Under the pieces are notes generated by a model. The model was not told the origin of the DNA. It worked only from the letters and a program-made list of their open reading frames with translations, and searched no databases. From Actinomycetes bacterium (GTDB lineage: Bacteria; Actinomycetota; Thermoleophilia; Gaiellales; Gaiellaceae): 12,078 nucleotides of DNA. The number at the start of each line of letters is the position of its first letter. Position 1 is the first letter of the stretch. Both the position numbers and the translations under genes were made by a program. Below, piece by piece: positions 1 to 7,786 of this stretch. The DNA is taken from the NCBI GenBank assembly GCA_030624785.1, contig JAUXJK010000025.1:1-12078 (forward strand). Direction: 5' to 3'.

Positions 1-121
1 GGCGACGCGCGAGTCGTTCTTCGTGTGGCGCAACGCGCTCGTCATAGAACGCGTCGATCCTGTCGATGATCGGCTGAAGCCGTTCAGGAACGCGAACGTC
101 GGTTGCTAGGTCGTCGGACAT
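1..121 (-). CDS. Probable acyl-CoA dehydrogenase, N-terminal 40 codons (runs off left edge)
   Basis: An open frame starts at the ATG at 121-119 and stays open to the window edge, giving 40 codons. A GAGGTGA ribosome-binding site precedes the ATG at good spacing, and the ATG lies only 4 bases beyond the stop of the monooxygenase gene, so it is the next operon member. The visible protein has a short polar leader and then an amphipathic helix (IDRIDAFYDERVAPHEERLA). This resembles the first helix of acyl-CoA dehydrogenases, especially the long ACAD10/11-like group, where an acidic helix ends in a V-x-P-x-E motif. No FAD or substrate motif is in view, so the family call is an inference from 40 residues and operon context; the presence of a real gene start is much surer. 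If correct, it would introduce a C2-C3 double bond into an acyl-CoA using FAD. Confidence 0.45.
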   Translation of the reverse strand, partial: MSDDLATDVRVPERLQPIIDRIDAFYDERVAPHEERLARR

Positions 122-125
122 CGGG

Positions 126-1089
126 TCACCTCGCGTTGGCTGATGCTTGTGCTCGCAGCGGCCTGACTACGCCAGCCTCAAGTATGTCGAGTTCCTCGAG
201 GTCAGTGTCGCCCGGACCCGCCGAGTTGAAGACGATGTGGCTGACGCCTGCGGCCGCATACTCGTCAAGGGGCGCGCGCACTCGCGCGGGCGAGCCGGCG
301 AGAGCGTAACGCTCGACGTGATGGTCGTCGAACGGACGGCCGTAGCGCCGCGTCAGGTGCTCGCGGACAACGCGCGCCGCCAGCTCGTCGTCTTCGTGCA
401 CGTATGTCGGGAGGACAATGCCCGCCCACAGGTCACTCGAGGAACGTCCAGCAGCGTGAGCATGCTCGCGTACCTTCGAGAAGTCTTTGCCGAATCGCTC
501 GGGCGAGACCATGTAGGCCAGCCAGCCGTCGGCGAGTACACCGGCGCGCCTGAGCGCAGCCTCGGAGCGCCCTCCGACCACGATCGGCGGCCCTCCAGAC
601 CGTATGGGCGCAGGCGCAATGGTGACGCCCTCGAACGCATAGTGCTTGCCTGCGAAGGACGCCGGAGCGTCACGCCACAGAGCGCGTAGGGCGAGGATGG
701 CCTCGTTCGTTCGAGCCCCGCGCTCCGCGACCGGTACCTGCACCGCTTCGAAGTCCTTCTCGCCGTCCCCACCAACACCGATCCCAAAGATCACCCGGCC
801 TTCAGAAAGGTGATCCAACGAGGCGACCTGCTTCGCTACTGCACTCGGGTGCCGGAGCGGGAGCAGGTAGATACCCGTGCCCAGCAGGATGCGCTCGGTA
901 CAACCGGCAAAGGCTGAGAGAGCCACGATTCCCTCAAGGATTGGGTTGACGAAAGAGATGTGATCGGTCGTCCAGAGCGGACTCGAAGCCGAGGGACTCT
1001 GCTTGCTGCGCAAACGAGCGGAAGAAGCCACCGTCCGGCATGCCCTCGGGCCGCTGCCCGCTCCCGACGACGCCGAACTTCAGTTCCAT
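126..1089 (-). pseudogene. Luciferase-like (LLM) flavin/F420-dependent monooxygenase, split by a one-base frameshift
   Basis: Read from the ATG at 1089-1087, the protein starts MELKFGVVGSGQRPEG and continues to ..AESLGFES, a typical first strand and helix of the bacterial-luciferase TIM barrel. The rest of the family core is one frame over: LWTTDHISF, then GTGIYLLPLRHP, GRVIFGIGVGG and PPIVVGGRSEAALRRAG, ending at the TGA at 128-126. Removing one G at 979/980 joins the halves as GFES-LWTTDHI and gives about 320 residues, normal for the family. A GTG at 1031 opens the second frame but would yield a poor N-terminus (MASSARLRSK..) lacking the first strand. Members use FMNH2 or F420 to oxidise or reduce small substrates; the substrate is unknown here. 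The start overlaps the end of the upstream gene by 10 bases and an acyl-CoA dehydrogenase-like gene follows 4 bases after the stop. It is either a recent pseudogene or a sequence error. Confidence 0.85.
979..980 (-). other. Frameshift site (one extra base) in the LLM monooxygenase gene
   Basis: On the minus strand the sequence reads GAGTCCGCTCTGG, where GAG TCG CTC TGG would encode the expected Glu-Ser-Leu-Trp preceding Thr-Thr-Asp-His. The surplus base is one of the two G residues at 979-980 on the plus strand. After the insertion the upstream frame meets a TGA roughly 14 codons later. No repeat or homopolymer longer than two bases is present, so this is not an obvious slippage or programmed frameshift site. 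Confidence 0.8.
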
Positions 1090-2375
1090 GCGAGCGGCTG
1101 GGGCGAGAGCGGATGGCCGGCCGCATGGGGATCCACTCCGGGGCGAGATCCGGCGAATAGCGGGCGGTCGGCTGCGTTCAGCAGAACTGGCATCACGTCT
1201 TCGCCGCGAAGGTGCCCCAGTATCCCGCCACGCTGAAAGCTCTCGCCGAATGCCTCCACGTCGTCTGCGCGCACGCCGGGGCCGACGATGGAGAACGGAA
1301 CCGGGTCGCCCGAGTGGATCACTTCGGGCGAGGCAGGGGTCGCGTGGTCACCCGTGATGCAGACAACAGCGTCCGAGAATGGAGGCTCGGCGAGCTGGGC
1401 CACAGCCGAGTCGATCGACTCCATGGCGTCGACCTTCGCTGCCGGCCGCTTCGTATGTCCGGCTTCATCGGTCGCCTTCTGGTGCGAGAACACGAACGTC
1501 GCGCCTTCGTCAAGAAGCTCGCGGGCTCGCCCGAGTCGCTTGCTGAGATCTGCACCTGGGTCGTCAGACTCTCAGAGCTCAACCGGCTCAAGGCCGATTG
1601 TCGATGCCAGTCCTCCCAGGAAGGGCGAGCCGCCGATGAGCGCACCTTCGAGGCCGTGGCGCTCGGGGAATCGCCAGGTCGGCCGCGCCTGCCCCCACCA
1701 TTTCAGAGTGATCACGCAGAACGGGTCGAGACCCTTTCGGGACCTGGTGCGATTCAGAGCGTGTTCGCTCAGAGTTTTCGTGACCCAGCGTGTCCATGCC
1801 TCCGCAGCGCGTGCCGTGCGCCCTGCTCCTTCCGCCCGGGAGCGAGGTCGCAGCACTGGATCGCGCTCGCGGAAGAAGGGGTCAGTGTCGCTCACAGCCG
1901 GGCTTGCGCCGCCGTCGATCCGCAAGATCGCCTCGCCGCGTCGCAGGTGGCTCAGCGTGAACAACAACCCGTCGATGTCCGCACGCGAGACCCCGCCAAG
2001 TAGCAGGTCACACGCCGATCCGTCCTCATCGGTGGGTCGACCCGTGACCCACAATGCTCCGTCGCGCACAACTGCGGGGCGGAGAGCCGCAAACGCGTAG
2101 ACCGCGTCGGCGTCCACGTCGCGGCGCCAGCCACGAGCTTCGAAGACCGCTCTCCCCGGAAATTCGCTGTCCTCGTACCCAAGCATGCGCCAGTGTGCGC
2201 GCTCGCTAGACGGCGCCCTGCCGGGCCCGAGCGGCCACAGCAGCCCGTTCGATCCCCGGGCGCAAAAACCATCGAGCTGCGGCGTTGCAGCCGCCTCATT
2301 CGCACTTCGACCGCCCAGTTCCGGGTATGCCCGGTCACCCAGACCGTCAAGCAGAACAACGACGATCGGTTTCAT
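1080..2375 (-). pseudogene. Cofactor-independent phosphoglycerate mutase-like protein (archaeal aPGM type), interrupted by an in-frame TGA
   Basis: The gene starts at the ATG at 2375-2373 (MKPIVVVLLDGLGDRAY) and belongs to the alkaline-phosphatase superfamily, archaeal-type phosphoglycerate mutase group. The first part holds the DGLGD metal site and the region of the catalytic serine (PSSERAHWRMLGYE). Reading continues in the same frame through a TGA at 1574-1572 directly into SHQKATDEAGH, CITGDHATP and VIHSGDPVPF, which carry the remaining Asp/His metal ligands, and ends at the TGA at 1082-1080. With the stop read through, the protein is about 430 residues, close to family length. The stop separates the nucleophile from most metal ligands, so the 267-residue product should be inactive. 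The gene overlaps the upstream nucleotidyltransferase by 29 bases, with GAGG 9 bases before the ATG. An operon position away from glycolytic genes suggests a specialised phosphomutase or phosphatase role. Confidence 0.85.
1572..1574 (-). other. In-frame TGA interrupting the aPGM-like gene
   Basis: The codon lies between ..GLEPVEL and ESDDPGADLSKRLG.., with homologous-looking sequence continuing in the same frame on both sides. TGA is also the normal stop of several genes in this window, so the code is not reassigned. It is a single nonsense change, or a base-call error for a sense codon one substitution away such as CGA, GGA or TGG. Confidence 0.85.
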
Positions 2376-2895
2376 CCTGAAACGCCTCGAGTAGCCGGGC
2401 CGCGGCCGGTGGCACCAGCTCTTGCCACTGTCCGCCTTCGCGCATTGCGCTGCGAACAGTGCTGGCCGTGAGAGTCTTCTCGGTGCCAGGCTCCAGCACA
2501 ACGACGTCGTAGCCATGAGCCTCGAGCCGTCGCACCTTCTCCTCGCCCCAGGCGTCGAATACGCGGAGAAAGTGTGTGGCCTCGGCGGGCACATAGTGTC
2601 GAATCGCCTCCGGCGCCGAGATGGGAAACGGCACGACGCGGCCCGTGAGTCCGTCCGCCTCCAGCACTGCGTCTACGACGAGAAGTCGCTGCCAGTATGA
2701 GTACGGATTCTCTTCGGGCAGATGGCGCCGCGTATCCGTCGGTTCCAGCCCGCCCGAGCTTGGTTCCGGGTTGGTGATTCCAACGATCAACTCCTCGCAG
2801 CGTGCAGCCGCGAGCCGCAGATACGCGAGATGCTCGTTGTGAAACGGTTGAAACCGGCCGTGGACGACTCCGAGCGGGCAGGGTGCGCTGCTCAT
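2347..2895 (-). CDS. NadM-like nucleotidyltransferase (nicotinamide-nucleotide adenylyltransferase family)
   Basis: This 182-residue protein is a single-domain HIGH-type nucleotidyltransferase resembling archaeal NMN adenylyltransferase. Visible motifs are HGRFQPFHNEH (residues 12-22, the nucleotide-binding signature with a GRFQPFH opening), NPYSYWQR (63-70), FPISAPEAIRHYVP (90-103) and STVRSAM (145-151, matching the C-terminal S-x-T-x-I-R element). Family members move a nucleotide from ATP or CTP onto a phosphate or phosphonate group; NMN is the best-known acceptor. The start ATG at 2895-2893 has GGAG seven bases upstream and lies 18 bases after the GntR gene. Its last 29 bases overlap the phosphomutase-like gene, so the two are probably co-translated and act in one route. 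Since no other NAD-synthesis gene is nearby, an alternative acceptor substrate is plausible, but that is inference. Confidence 0.8.
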   Translation of the reverse strand: MSSAPCPLGVVHGRFQPFHNEHLAYLRLAAARCEELIVGITNPEPSSGGLEPTDTRRHLPEENPYSYWQRLLVVDAVLEADGLTGRVVPFPISAPEAIRHYVPAEATHFLRVFDAWGEEKVRRLEAHGYDVVVLEPGTEKTLTASTVRSAMREGGQWQELVPPAAARLLEAFQDETDRRCSA

Positions 2896-2913
2896 CCCAC
2901 GGCTCCAAGGACA

Positions 2914-3744
2914 CTAGGCTCGGGCGACCACGCGCTCCGCCGACCGCCACGCACTCTCATAGTAGGGTCGAAGATACGCGAGATGATCGCGCATCTCGCG
3001 CTCGGCGCCATCCCCATCGCCGGCCGCGATAGCCTCGGCGATCGCCCTGTGGTGGCGATTGATCGCAAGATGGAAACTTCGCCCTAGCGAAGACCGCGCC
3101 AGGTTGGTCTGGAGCACTGAGAAGATCGGCTGCACGGCAATCCCGAGGAGCGCGTTGCCGCAGAGTTTGACGACTGCCGTATGGAAGTCGGTGTTGTAGA
3201 CAAACTGATCAGCAGTCCCCAAACGCTCGGGCTCCTCCGGAATCGCAGCATTGAGAGCCGCGCACCCACCGTTGTGCTGGCGCTCCGCGGCAAGGCGCGC
3301 GGCCGGAACCTCGAGCAGCTCTCGCGCCTCGAGCAACTCTTCGAGCGACACGTTGCGCGTGTCGCTGAGAAGGTTCAGGTTCGCATGGACGAACTCCGAA
3401 ATGTGATCGACACTCGGCACCGTGACGTAGCTCCCGCCGCCTCCGCCCTTCACGGTTCGGATCAGATTCTGAGCGGTCAAAGCGCGCAGAGCCTCGCGAA
3501 TCGTCGCCCGACTCACACCGAACTCCGTCGCCAACATCGCCTCGTTGGGTAGGCGCGCTCCAGGTTCGAGCTCGCCGACCATGATCAGCTCGCGGAGCTG
3601 GTCGGATACCTGTTCATATGCTTTTCGAACCGGCCTCACCGTGACGGACACGCTCGATTTCTTTTCGCTGGTGCGCGCGCGCTCACCGGCCGCCACGACG
3701 CCGCTCGTTTGCTTTGTTCGAGACGGAATCGAGGTCTGGCTCAC
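2914..3744 (-). CDS. GntR-family transcriptional regulator, FadR subfamily (FCD domain)
   Basis: A 276-residue regulator with a winged helix-turn-helix at about residues 40-110 (LPNEAMLATEFGVSRATIRE, residues 65-84, then a glycine-rich wing at 100-104) and an all-helical FCD effector domain at about 135-260. His188, His232 and His254 have the 44- and 22-residue spacing of the FCD metal ligands; the position four before His188 is Asn184 where many members have Asp. The GTG start at 3744-3742 overlaps the hyuB stop (GTGA). It leaves about 35 low-complexity residues before the DNA-binding domain, so an internal start is possible. FCD regulators usually bind GT-N3-AC half-site pairs and are released by organic acids. 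Two such elements lie over the divergent promoters at 8857-8867 and 8948-8958, so this is the likely repressor of both operons and of itself. Confidence 0.92.
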   Translation of the reverse strand: MSQTSIPSRTKQTSGVVAAGERARTSEKKSSVSVTVRPVRKAYEQVSDQLRELIMVGELEPGARLPNEAMLATEFGVSRATIREALRALTAQNLIRTVKGGGGGSYVTVPSVDHISEFVHANLNLLSDTRNVSLEELLEARELLEVPAARLAAERQHNGGCAALNAAIPEEPERLGTADQFVYNTDFHTAVVKLCGNALLGIAVQPIFSVLQTNLARSSLGRSFHLAINRHHRAIAEAIAAGDGDGAEREMRDHLAYLRPYYESAWRSAERVVARA

Positions 3745-5666
3745 GACATCCCGAAGCTGCTATTGCCGGCGTTCGAAACAGGTGCAGACGCCGGCGGGAG
3801 CCCACGCTCTGCGTAGTAGGTCGTCAGCGAGCCTGCTCCACGCTCGTTGCGTATTTCGGCTCGGCGCTTCTCGGTCGCATCCTCGTCGATGTCGAGCCGA
3901 TTCAGCGTGACAGGGGCATCAGTAGCGAAGACCACGCCATAGGCGTCGTTTGCCATCTCGATGGTTGTGAAGCCGTCGAGGACGTCGTCGCGAACCGCTT
4001 CTGCGGGCCGTTCGAGTGGATCGCCATAGCCCGCTGCATTGGGCTCGCGGAACTCGACGAACTCACCAGCGCCAAACGGGATACCTGTCACCTTGGCATG
4101 CAGCTCTTCCTCGCGCGCGGTGTCCGGGTTTTTCCGACACGACGCGACAAGTCCGTCCCAGCCGCCGAAGATCCCTCGAGGCGGGTCGGTCTGCCGGTCG
4201 CCCTCGCATGAGTACGTGCCATCGACGACGTAGCGGTTGCGGCGAATGATCCCAACGCCACCTCGCCACTTGCCGGGCGCGGCCGGCTCCGGCCGGAGCT
4301 CATACTGCTCGCACCGCACCGGGAATCGCATGTCGAGCTCTTCGATCGGGTTGTTTCGCGTGTTCGCCATGAGGTTGTCGACAGAGTCCATCGCGTCTTT
4401 CCCATAGCGACCGCCGTAGGAGCCCTCGTTGACCTCGAGATAGATCCAATACTGCCCCGTGTCCTCCTGGAAGCCTGAGTAGGAGCAGAAGTGGATACCA
4501 GCCGAGTTGCCGGCCGTCGTCTGCTCCGGAAGTGGCTCCGAGAGAGCGAGGATCACGTTGTCGACGACGCGCTGCGTCTGACAGAACCGGGAGAAACACG
4601 CTCGCGGGAAGTTGGGGTTGAAGATCGTGCCCTTGGGTGCGATCACATCGACGATTCGGAAGATTCCATCGTTCTGCGGCACGTTCTCCGGAAACGTGAT
4701 CTCGTCCAGGAGAACCGTGCGCACGGCGTAGTAGGCCGAGACGAGCAGCGAACCTTCAAACGGGACGTTGTAGCCCGTGGGGACCTCTGGATGAGAACCC
4801 GTGAGGTCGATAGTGATCGAGTCGCCCTTCACTTCGACGGCGGTCTCCACCTTTAGACGTACGCCGCGGTTCTGAGCGTCGTCGTCGAGCCAGCCGGTCG
4901 GTGCCCGGTACGTGCCATCGGGGATCTTCTCGATCTCGGCCCGCAGCATCCGCTCCGAGTAGTCCATCCACTCATAGGCCGCGCTCATGACGACCTGAAT
5001 GCCATATCGCTGACAGAGTGCAACGAACCGATCCCTGCCCAGCTCACACGCTGCGAGCATGGCGTTGAGATCGCCACGGTTCATCGTCTCTGTCCGCACG
5101 TTGTCGAAGATCATGCGGTCGAGATCCTCGTTGAGCACCCCGCCCTCGTACCAGCGAAGGCCGTTGTAGATCTTCGCCTCCGCATACATGTCGAAGGCAT
5201 CAGCGTTGATTCCTGGGAACGATCCGCCGACGTCGAGCACGTGAGCGGTGACGGCCGCGAAGCCGATGTGCTCCTCGTCGACGAAAATCGGCACTGCGAT
5301 TGCGATATCCGGCGTGTGAGATGCACCCAGGTATGGGTGGTTGTGCATGATCACGTCGCCCTCTTTGATGTCATCCTCAAGGCGATAGAGGAAGCCTCGG
5401 ATGTACCACGGAAGCGACCCGATGTGCATCGGCGTTGACTCCGACTCGCAGAGCTCTCGCCCCTGCGCATCGAAAATGCCCGCGCCGAGATCCTCAGACT
5501 CGCGGATGATCGACGAGTAGCTCATGCGGAACAGCACTCCTGCCATCTCCTGGGCGATCGCGTTGAAGGCACCGCCGAGGACGCGCAGGGTGATCGGGTC
5601 GACCTCGACCCGCTCGAAATCTGGTGTGCCCGGCTTTTTACCGAGCTCGTACTCGAGAATCGACAT
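3741..5666 (-). CDS. hyuB: Hydantoinase B/oxoprolinase family protein (HyuB; acetone-carboxylase alpha-like subunit)
   Basis: This 641-residue protein is the HyuB partner of the HyuA product encoded just upstream. Family landmarks are DPITLRVLGGAFNAIAQEM (residues 23-41), the RMSYSSIIRESEDLGAGIFD stretch (47-66), HNHPYLGASHTPD (108-120), AHVLDVGGSFPG (141-152), TGYNVPFEGS, ARCFSRFCQTQ-like and PGKWRGGVG segments, and a C-terminal DPLERP...AYGVVF. Such proteins form an ATP-dependent heteromer with HyuA that hydrolyses cyclic amides (hydantoins, 5-oxoproline) or carboxylates ketones (acetone or acetophenone carboxylases); which reaction applies cannot be told from sequence. The ATG at 5666-5664 has a GGGGGAG site and lies 11 bases after the hyuA stop. 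About 20 residues precede the usual start of the domain. Its stop overlaps the GTG of the regulator gene, indicating translational coupling. Confidence 0.93.
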   Translation of the reverse strand: MSILEYELGKKPGTPDFERVEVDPITLRVLGGAFNAIAQEMAGVLFRMSYSSIIRESEDLGAGIFDAQGRELCESESTPMHIGSLPWYIRGFLYRLEDDIKEGDVIMHNHPYLGASHTPDIAIAVPIFVDEEHIGFAAVTAHVLDVGGSFPGINADAFDMYAEAKIYNGLRWYEGGVLNEDLDRMIFDNVRTETMNRGDLNAMLAACELGRDRFVALCQRYGIQVVMSAAYEWMDYSERMLRAEIEKIPDGTYRAPTGWLDDDAQNRGVRLKVETAVEVKGDSITIDLTGSHPEVPTGYNVPFEGSLLVSAYYAVRTVLLDEITFPENVPQNDGIFRIVDVIAPKGTIFNPNFPRACFSRFCQTQRVVDNVILALSEPLPEQTTAGNSAGIHFCSYSGFQEDTGQYWIYLEVNEGSYGGRYGKDAMDSVDNLMANTRNNPIEELDMRFPVRCEQYELRPEPAAPGKWRGGVGIIRRNRYVVDGTYSCEGDRQTDPPRGIFGGWDGLVASCRKNPDTAREEELHAKVTGIPFGAGEFVEFREPNAAGYGDPLERPAEAVRDDVLDGFTTIEMANDAYGVVFATDAPVTLNRLDIDEDATEKRRAEIRNERGAGSLTTYYAERGLPPASAPVSNAGNSSFGMS

Positions 5667-5677
5667 GCTCGCTCCCC

Positions 5678-7768
5678 CTACCGGGCCGCGTCGGCAGCGC
5701 CGACGGCCATGACGATGTTTCCGAACCGATCGATCTCTGCCGTGAATCCGGGCGGCAGCACCGTCGTCGTGTCGTACTGATTGATGATCCCGGGCCCTTC
5801 GATCCGATCACCTGCGAGCAGCTTGCTGCGGTCGTAGTATCGGGTCGGCAGGCGCACCATGTTGCCGTCGACTCTGAACCAGGCCTCAGCCTCGTGATGA
5901 ACCGCTCGTTGGGAGTCTCCATCGCCCGTCTGTACCTCAGGCACGGTGAGATCTGGCATCAGCCCGGTGCCTCTCACGCGAATATTGGGAAGCTCGATAT
6001 CGACGTCGTCAAAGCGACGCGTGTACTCGCGCTCGTGCGCCTCGTGGAAGTCGCTCGTGAGCTTCGCAACCCAGCTGTCGTCGATGTCGCCCGAGGGCGC
6101 ATCGAGTCGTAGCTCGTACCCCTGCCCGAGATAGCGGCAATCGCATACGCGTTGGATGATCATGCGGTCTGCCGGAACGCCATCGTCTTCGAGCTGCTTG
6201 CGAGCCTGGCCCTCGAGCTCTTCGAAAGAGGCCTGGAATGACGCACGATCGAGCTCCGAAGCTCGCTGGTATGTCGTGGTGACGTACTCGTACACCATGT
6301 CGGTGGCAAGCAGACCCATTGCCGACGTGATCCCGGGGTAGGGCGGCACCAACACGGTGGGCGTACCGACCTCGGCCGCGATCGTTGCCGCGAACAGTGG
6401 CCCCGCGCCACCCTCGGCCACAAGTGCGAACTCACGCGGATCGAACCCTTTACGAACCGAGTTCTCCTCGATCGACTGGACCATCGAGTGGGTGAGAATC
6501 TCGATCGCGCCCATCGAAGCCTCCTCAACCGACATGTCGAGCCCTGCGGAGGGACCCTCCTTGAACGCCTTTTCAGCGAGGTCCGTGCGAACCTTCATGT
6601 CTCCGCCGAGAAAGCCCTCAGGCAAGAGCCAGCCGAGGTTGACCATCGCATCGGTCGCCGTCGGCTCGGTGCCGCCACGACCGTAAGCGGCCGGACCAGG
6701 AATAGCTCCCGCGGAGCGCGGACCGACGCGGAAGATTCCGCCCTGATCGACGTAGGCGATCGAGCCGCCGCCTGCACCGATCGTGTCGACGTCGACCATC
6801 GGAATCATTGCCTGGTAGGGACCGACCTTCGTGTCAAGAAGATGCTTCATTCGGAGTCGCCCACCCTGGGCGAGCCCGATATCTGCTGACGTGCCGCCGA
6901 CGTCGAGGGTGATGACGTTGTCAAAACCCGCCTGCTTGCCTGCCCAGATACCCCCCACGACGCCGGCTACTGGCCCCGACATCAGGAGATTCACGGGGCG
7001 ACGAATTGCTCCCTCAGCTGTTGCAACTCCGCTTGCCGAGGTCATGAGGTGCACGCCTGTCTTGACGCCCATCTCCTGGAGCTGCTCCTCGATACGACGG
7101 ACGTATGTCGCGACCTTGGGCCCAACGAACGCGTTGAGACAGACGGTCGAGAAGCGCTCGTACTCGCGGTACTGCGGTAGCACCTCGGAGGAAACCGACA
7201 GGAACGCGTCGGGGAACTCCTCGCGCACGATCTCGGCGACGCGCGCTTCGTGCTCGTTGTTGAGGAATGAGAACAGGAAACAGACGGCGACGGCTTCGAC
7301 ACCCGATTCCTTCAACTTGCGGACCTGCTCCCGCGCCTTGTCTTCATCGAGCGGCACGAGAACGGAACCGTCATTGAGGATGCGTTCCGGCACCGTGAGC
7401 CGATACCGGCGGCGCACGATCGGATAGCGCTGCCACGGCAGATCCTGGTAGTTCGAGAAGTTGTACGGCTTCTTGTGGCGGGCTATGTGCAGGATGTCGC
7501 GATAGCCCTCTGTGGTGATGAGGCCAACGGTGGCGCCGTTGTGCTCGATCACGATGTTCGTCGCGATCGTCGTGCCGTGGAAGACCTGATCGAGCGTGCT
7601 CGGCTCGACCTCAGCCTCTTTGGTCAGCTCGACGATGCCGGCGATCGTTCCCTCCGATGGGTCGGCCGGAGTGGTCGGCAGCTTGTGGACGAGGGTCTTG
7701 CCTGTCTCGTCATCGAGATAGATGAGGTCGGTGAATGTTCCGCCGACATCGACGCCAACTCGTTTCAT
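5678..7768 (-). CDS. hyuA: Hydantoinase A/oxoprolinase family protein (HyuA; acetone-carboxylase beta-like subunit)
   Basis: A 696-residue ATPase subunit of the ASKHA (actin/sugar kinase) fold. Diagnostic motifs are DVGGTFTD (residues 7-14, phosphate 1), HGTTIATN (64-71), SGPVAGV (264-270), LDVGGTSADIG (288-298, phosphate 2), GAGGGS (331-336) and GPRSAGAIPGPAAYGRGG (349-366). Together with HyuB it would couple ATP hydrolysis to opening a cyclic amide ring or to carboxylating an activated ketone. Length fits the HyuA family. The ATG at 7768-7766 is preceded by AGGAAAG and follows the alcohol dehydrogenase stop after 18 bases. Coupling to an alcohol dehydrogenase upstream would suit a secondary alcohol to ketone to carboxylation sequence, but the small third subunit of true acetone carboxylase is not in the window. 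N-methylhydantoinase-like or unknown specificity is therefore equally possible. Confidence 0.94.
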   Translation of the reverse strand: MKRVGVDVGGTFTDLIYLDDETGKTLVHKLPTTPADPSEGTIAGIVELTKEAEVEPSTLDQVFHGTTIATNIVIEHNGATVGLITTEGYRDILHIARHKKPYNFSNYQDLPWQRYPIVRRRYRLTVPERILNDGSVLVPLDEDKAREQVRKLKESGVEAVAVCFLFSFLNNEHEARVAEIVREEFPDAFLSVSSEVLPQYREYERFSTVCLNAFVGPKVATYVRRIEEQLQEMGVKTGVHLMTSASGVATAEGAIRRPVNLLMSGPVAGVVGGIWAGKQAGFDNVITLDVGGTSADIGLAQGGRLRMKHLLDTKVGPYQAMIPMVDVDTIGAGGGSIAYVDQGGIFRVGPRSAGAIPGPAAYGRGGTEPTATDAMVNLGWLLPEGFLGGDMKVRTDLAEKAFKEGPSAGLDMSVEEASMGAIEILTHSMVQSIEENSVRKGFDPREFALVAEGGAGPLFAATIAAEVGTPTVLVPPYPGITSAMGLLATDMVYEYVTTTYQRASELDRASFQASFEELEGQARKQLEDDGVPADRMIIQRVCDCRYLGQGYELRLDAPSGDIDDSWVAKLTSDFHEAHEREYTRRFDDVDIELPNIRVRGTGLMPDLTVPEVQTGDGDSQRAVHHEAEAWFRVDGNMVRLPTRYYDRSKLLAGDRIEGPGIINQYDTTTVLPPGFTAEIDRFGNIVMAVGAADAAR

Positions 7769-7786
7769 CGTCGCTTTCCTGCCTTC

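Noticed and set aside
975..985. Programmed frameshift in the monooxygenase gene
   Set aside because: There is no slippery heptamer, no homopolymer over two bases, and no need for two products in this family; a simple indel is more likely.
1530..1574. TGA at 1572-1574 as a selenocysteine codon
   Set aside because: Only a weak GAGTC/GACTC pairing with a long loop follows, without a convincing bacterial SECIS shape, and I know of no Cys or Sec at this position in the family.
1212..2100. Long plus-strand open frames of about 263-270 codons across 1212-2100
   Set aside because: They lie opposite the phosphomutase-like gene, which has clear family motifs in the minus frame. Their translations are arginine/serine-rich and resemble no family, as expected for antisense frames in GC-rich DNA.
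4571..4585. GTCTGAC core in hyuB (and at 10534-10540 and 1563-1569) as extra GntR operators
   Set aside because: Only the 7-base core matches, without the flanking symmetry or a promoter; such matches are expected by chance in coding DNA.
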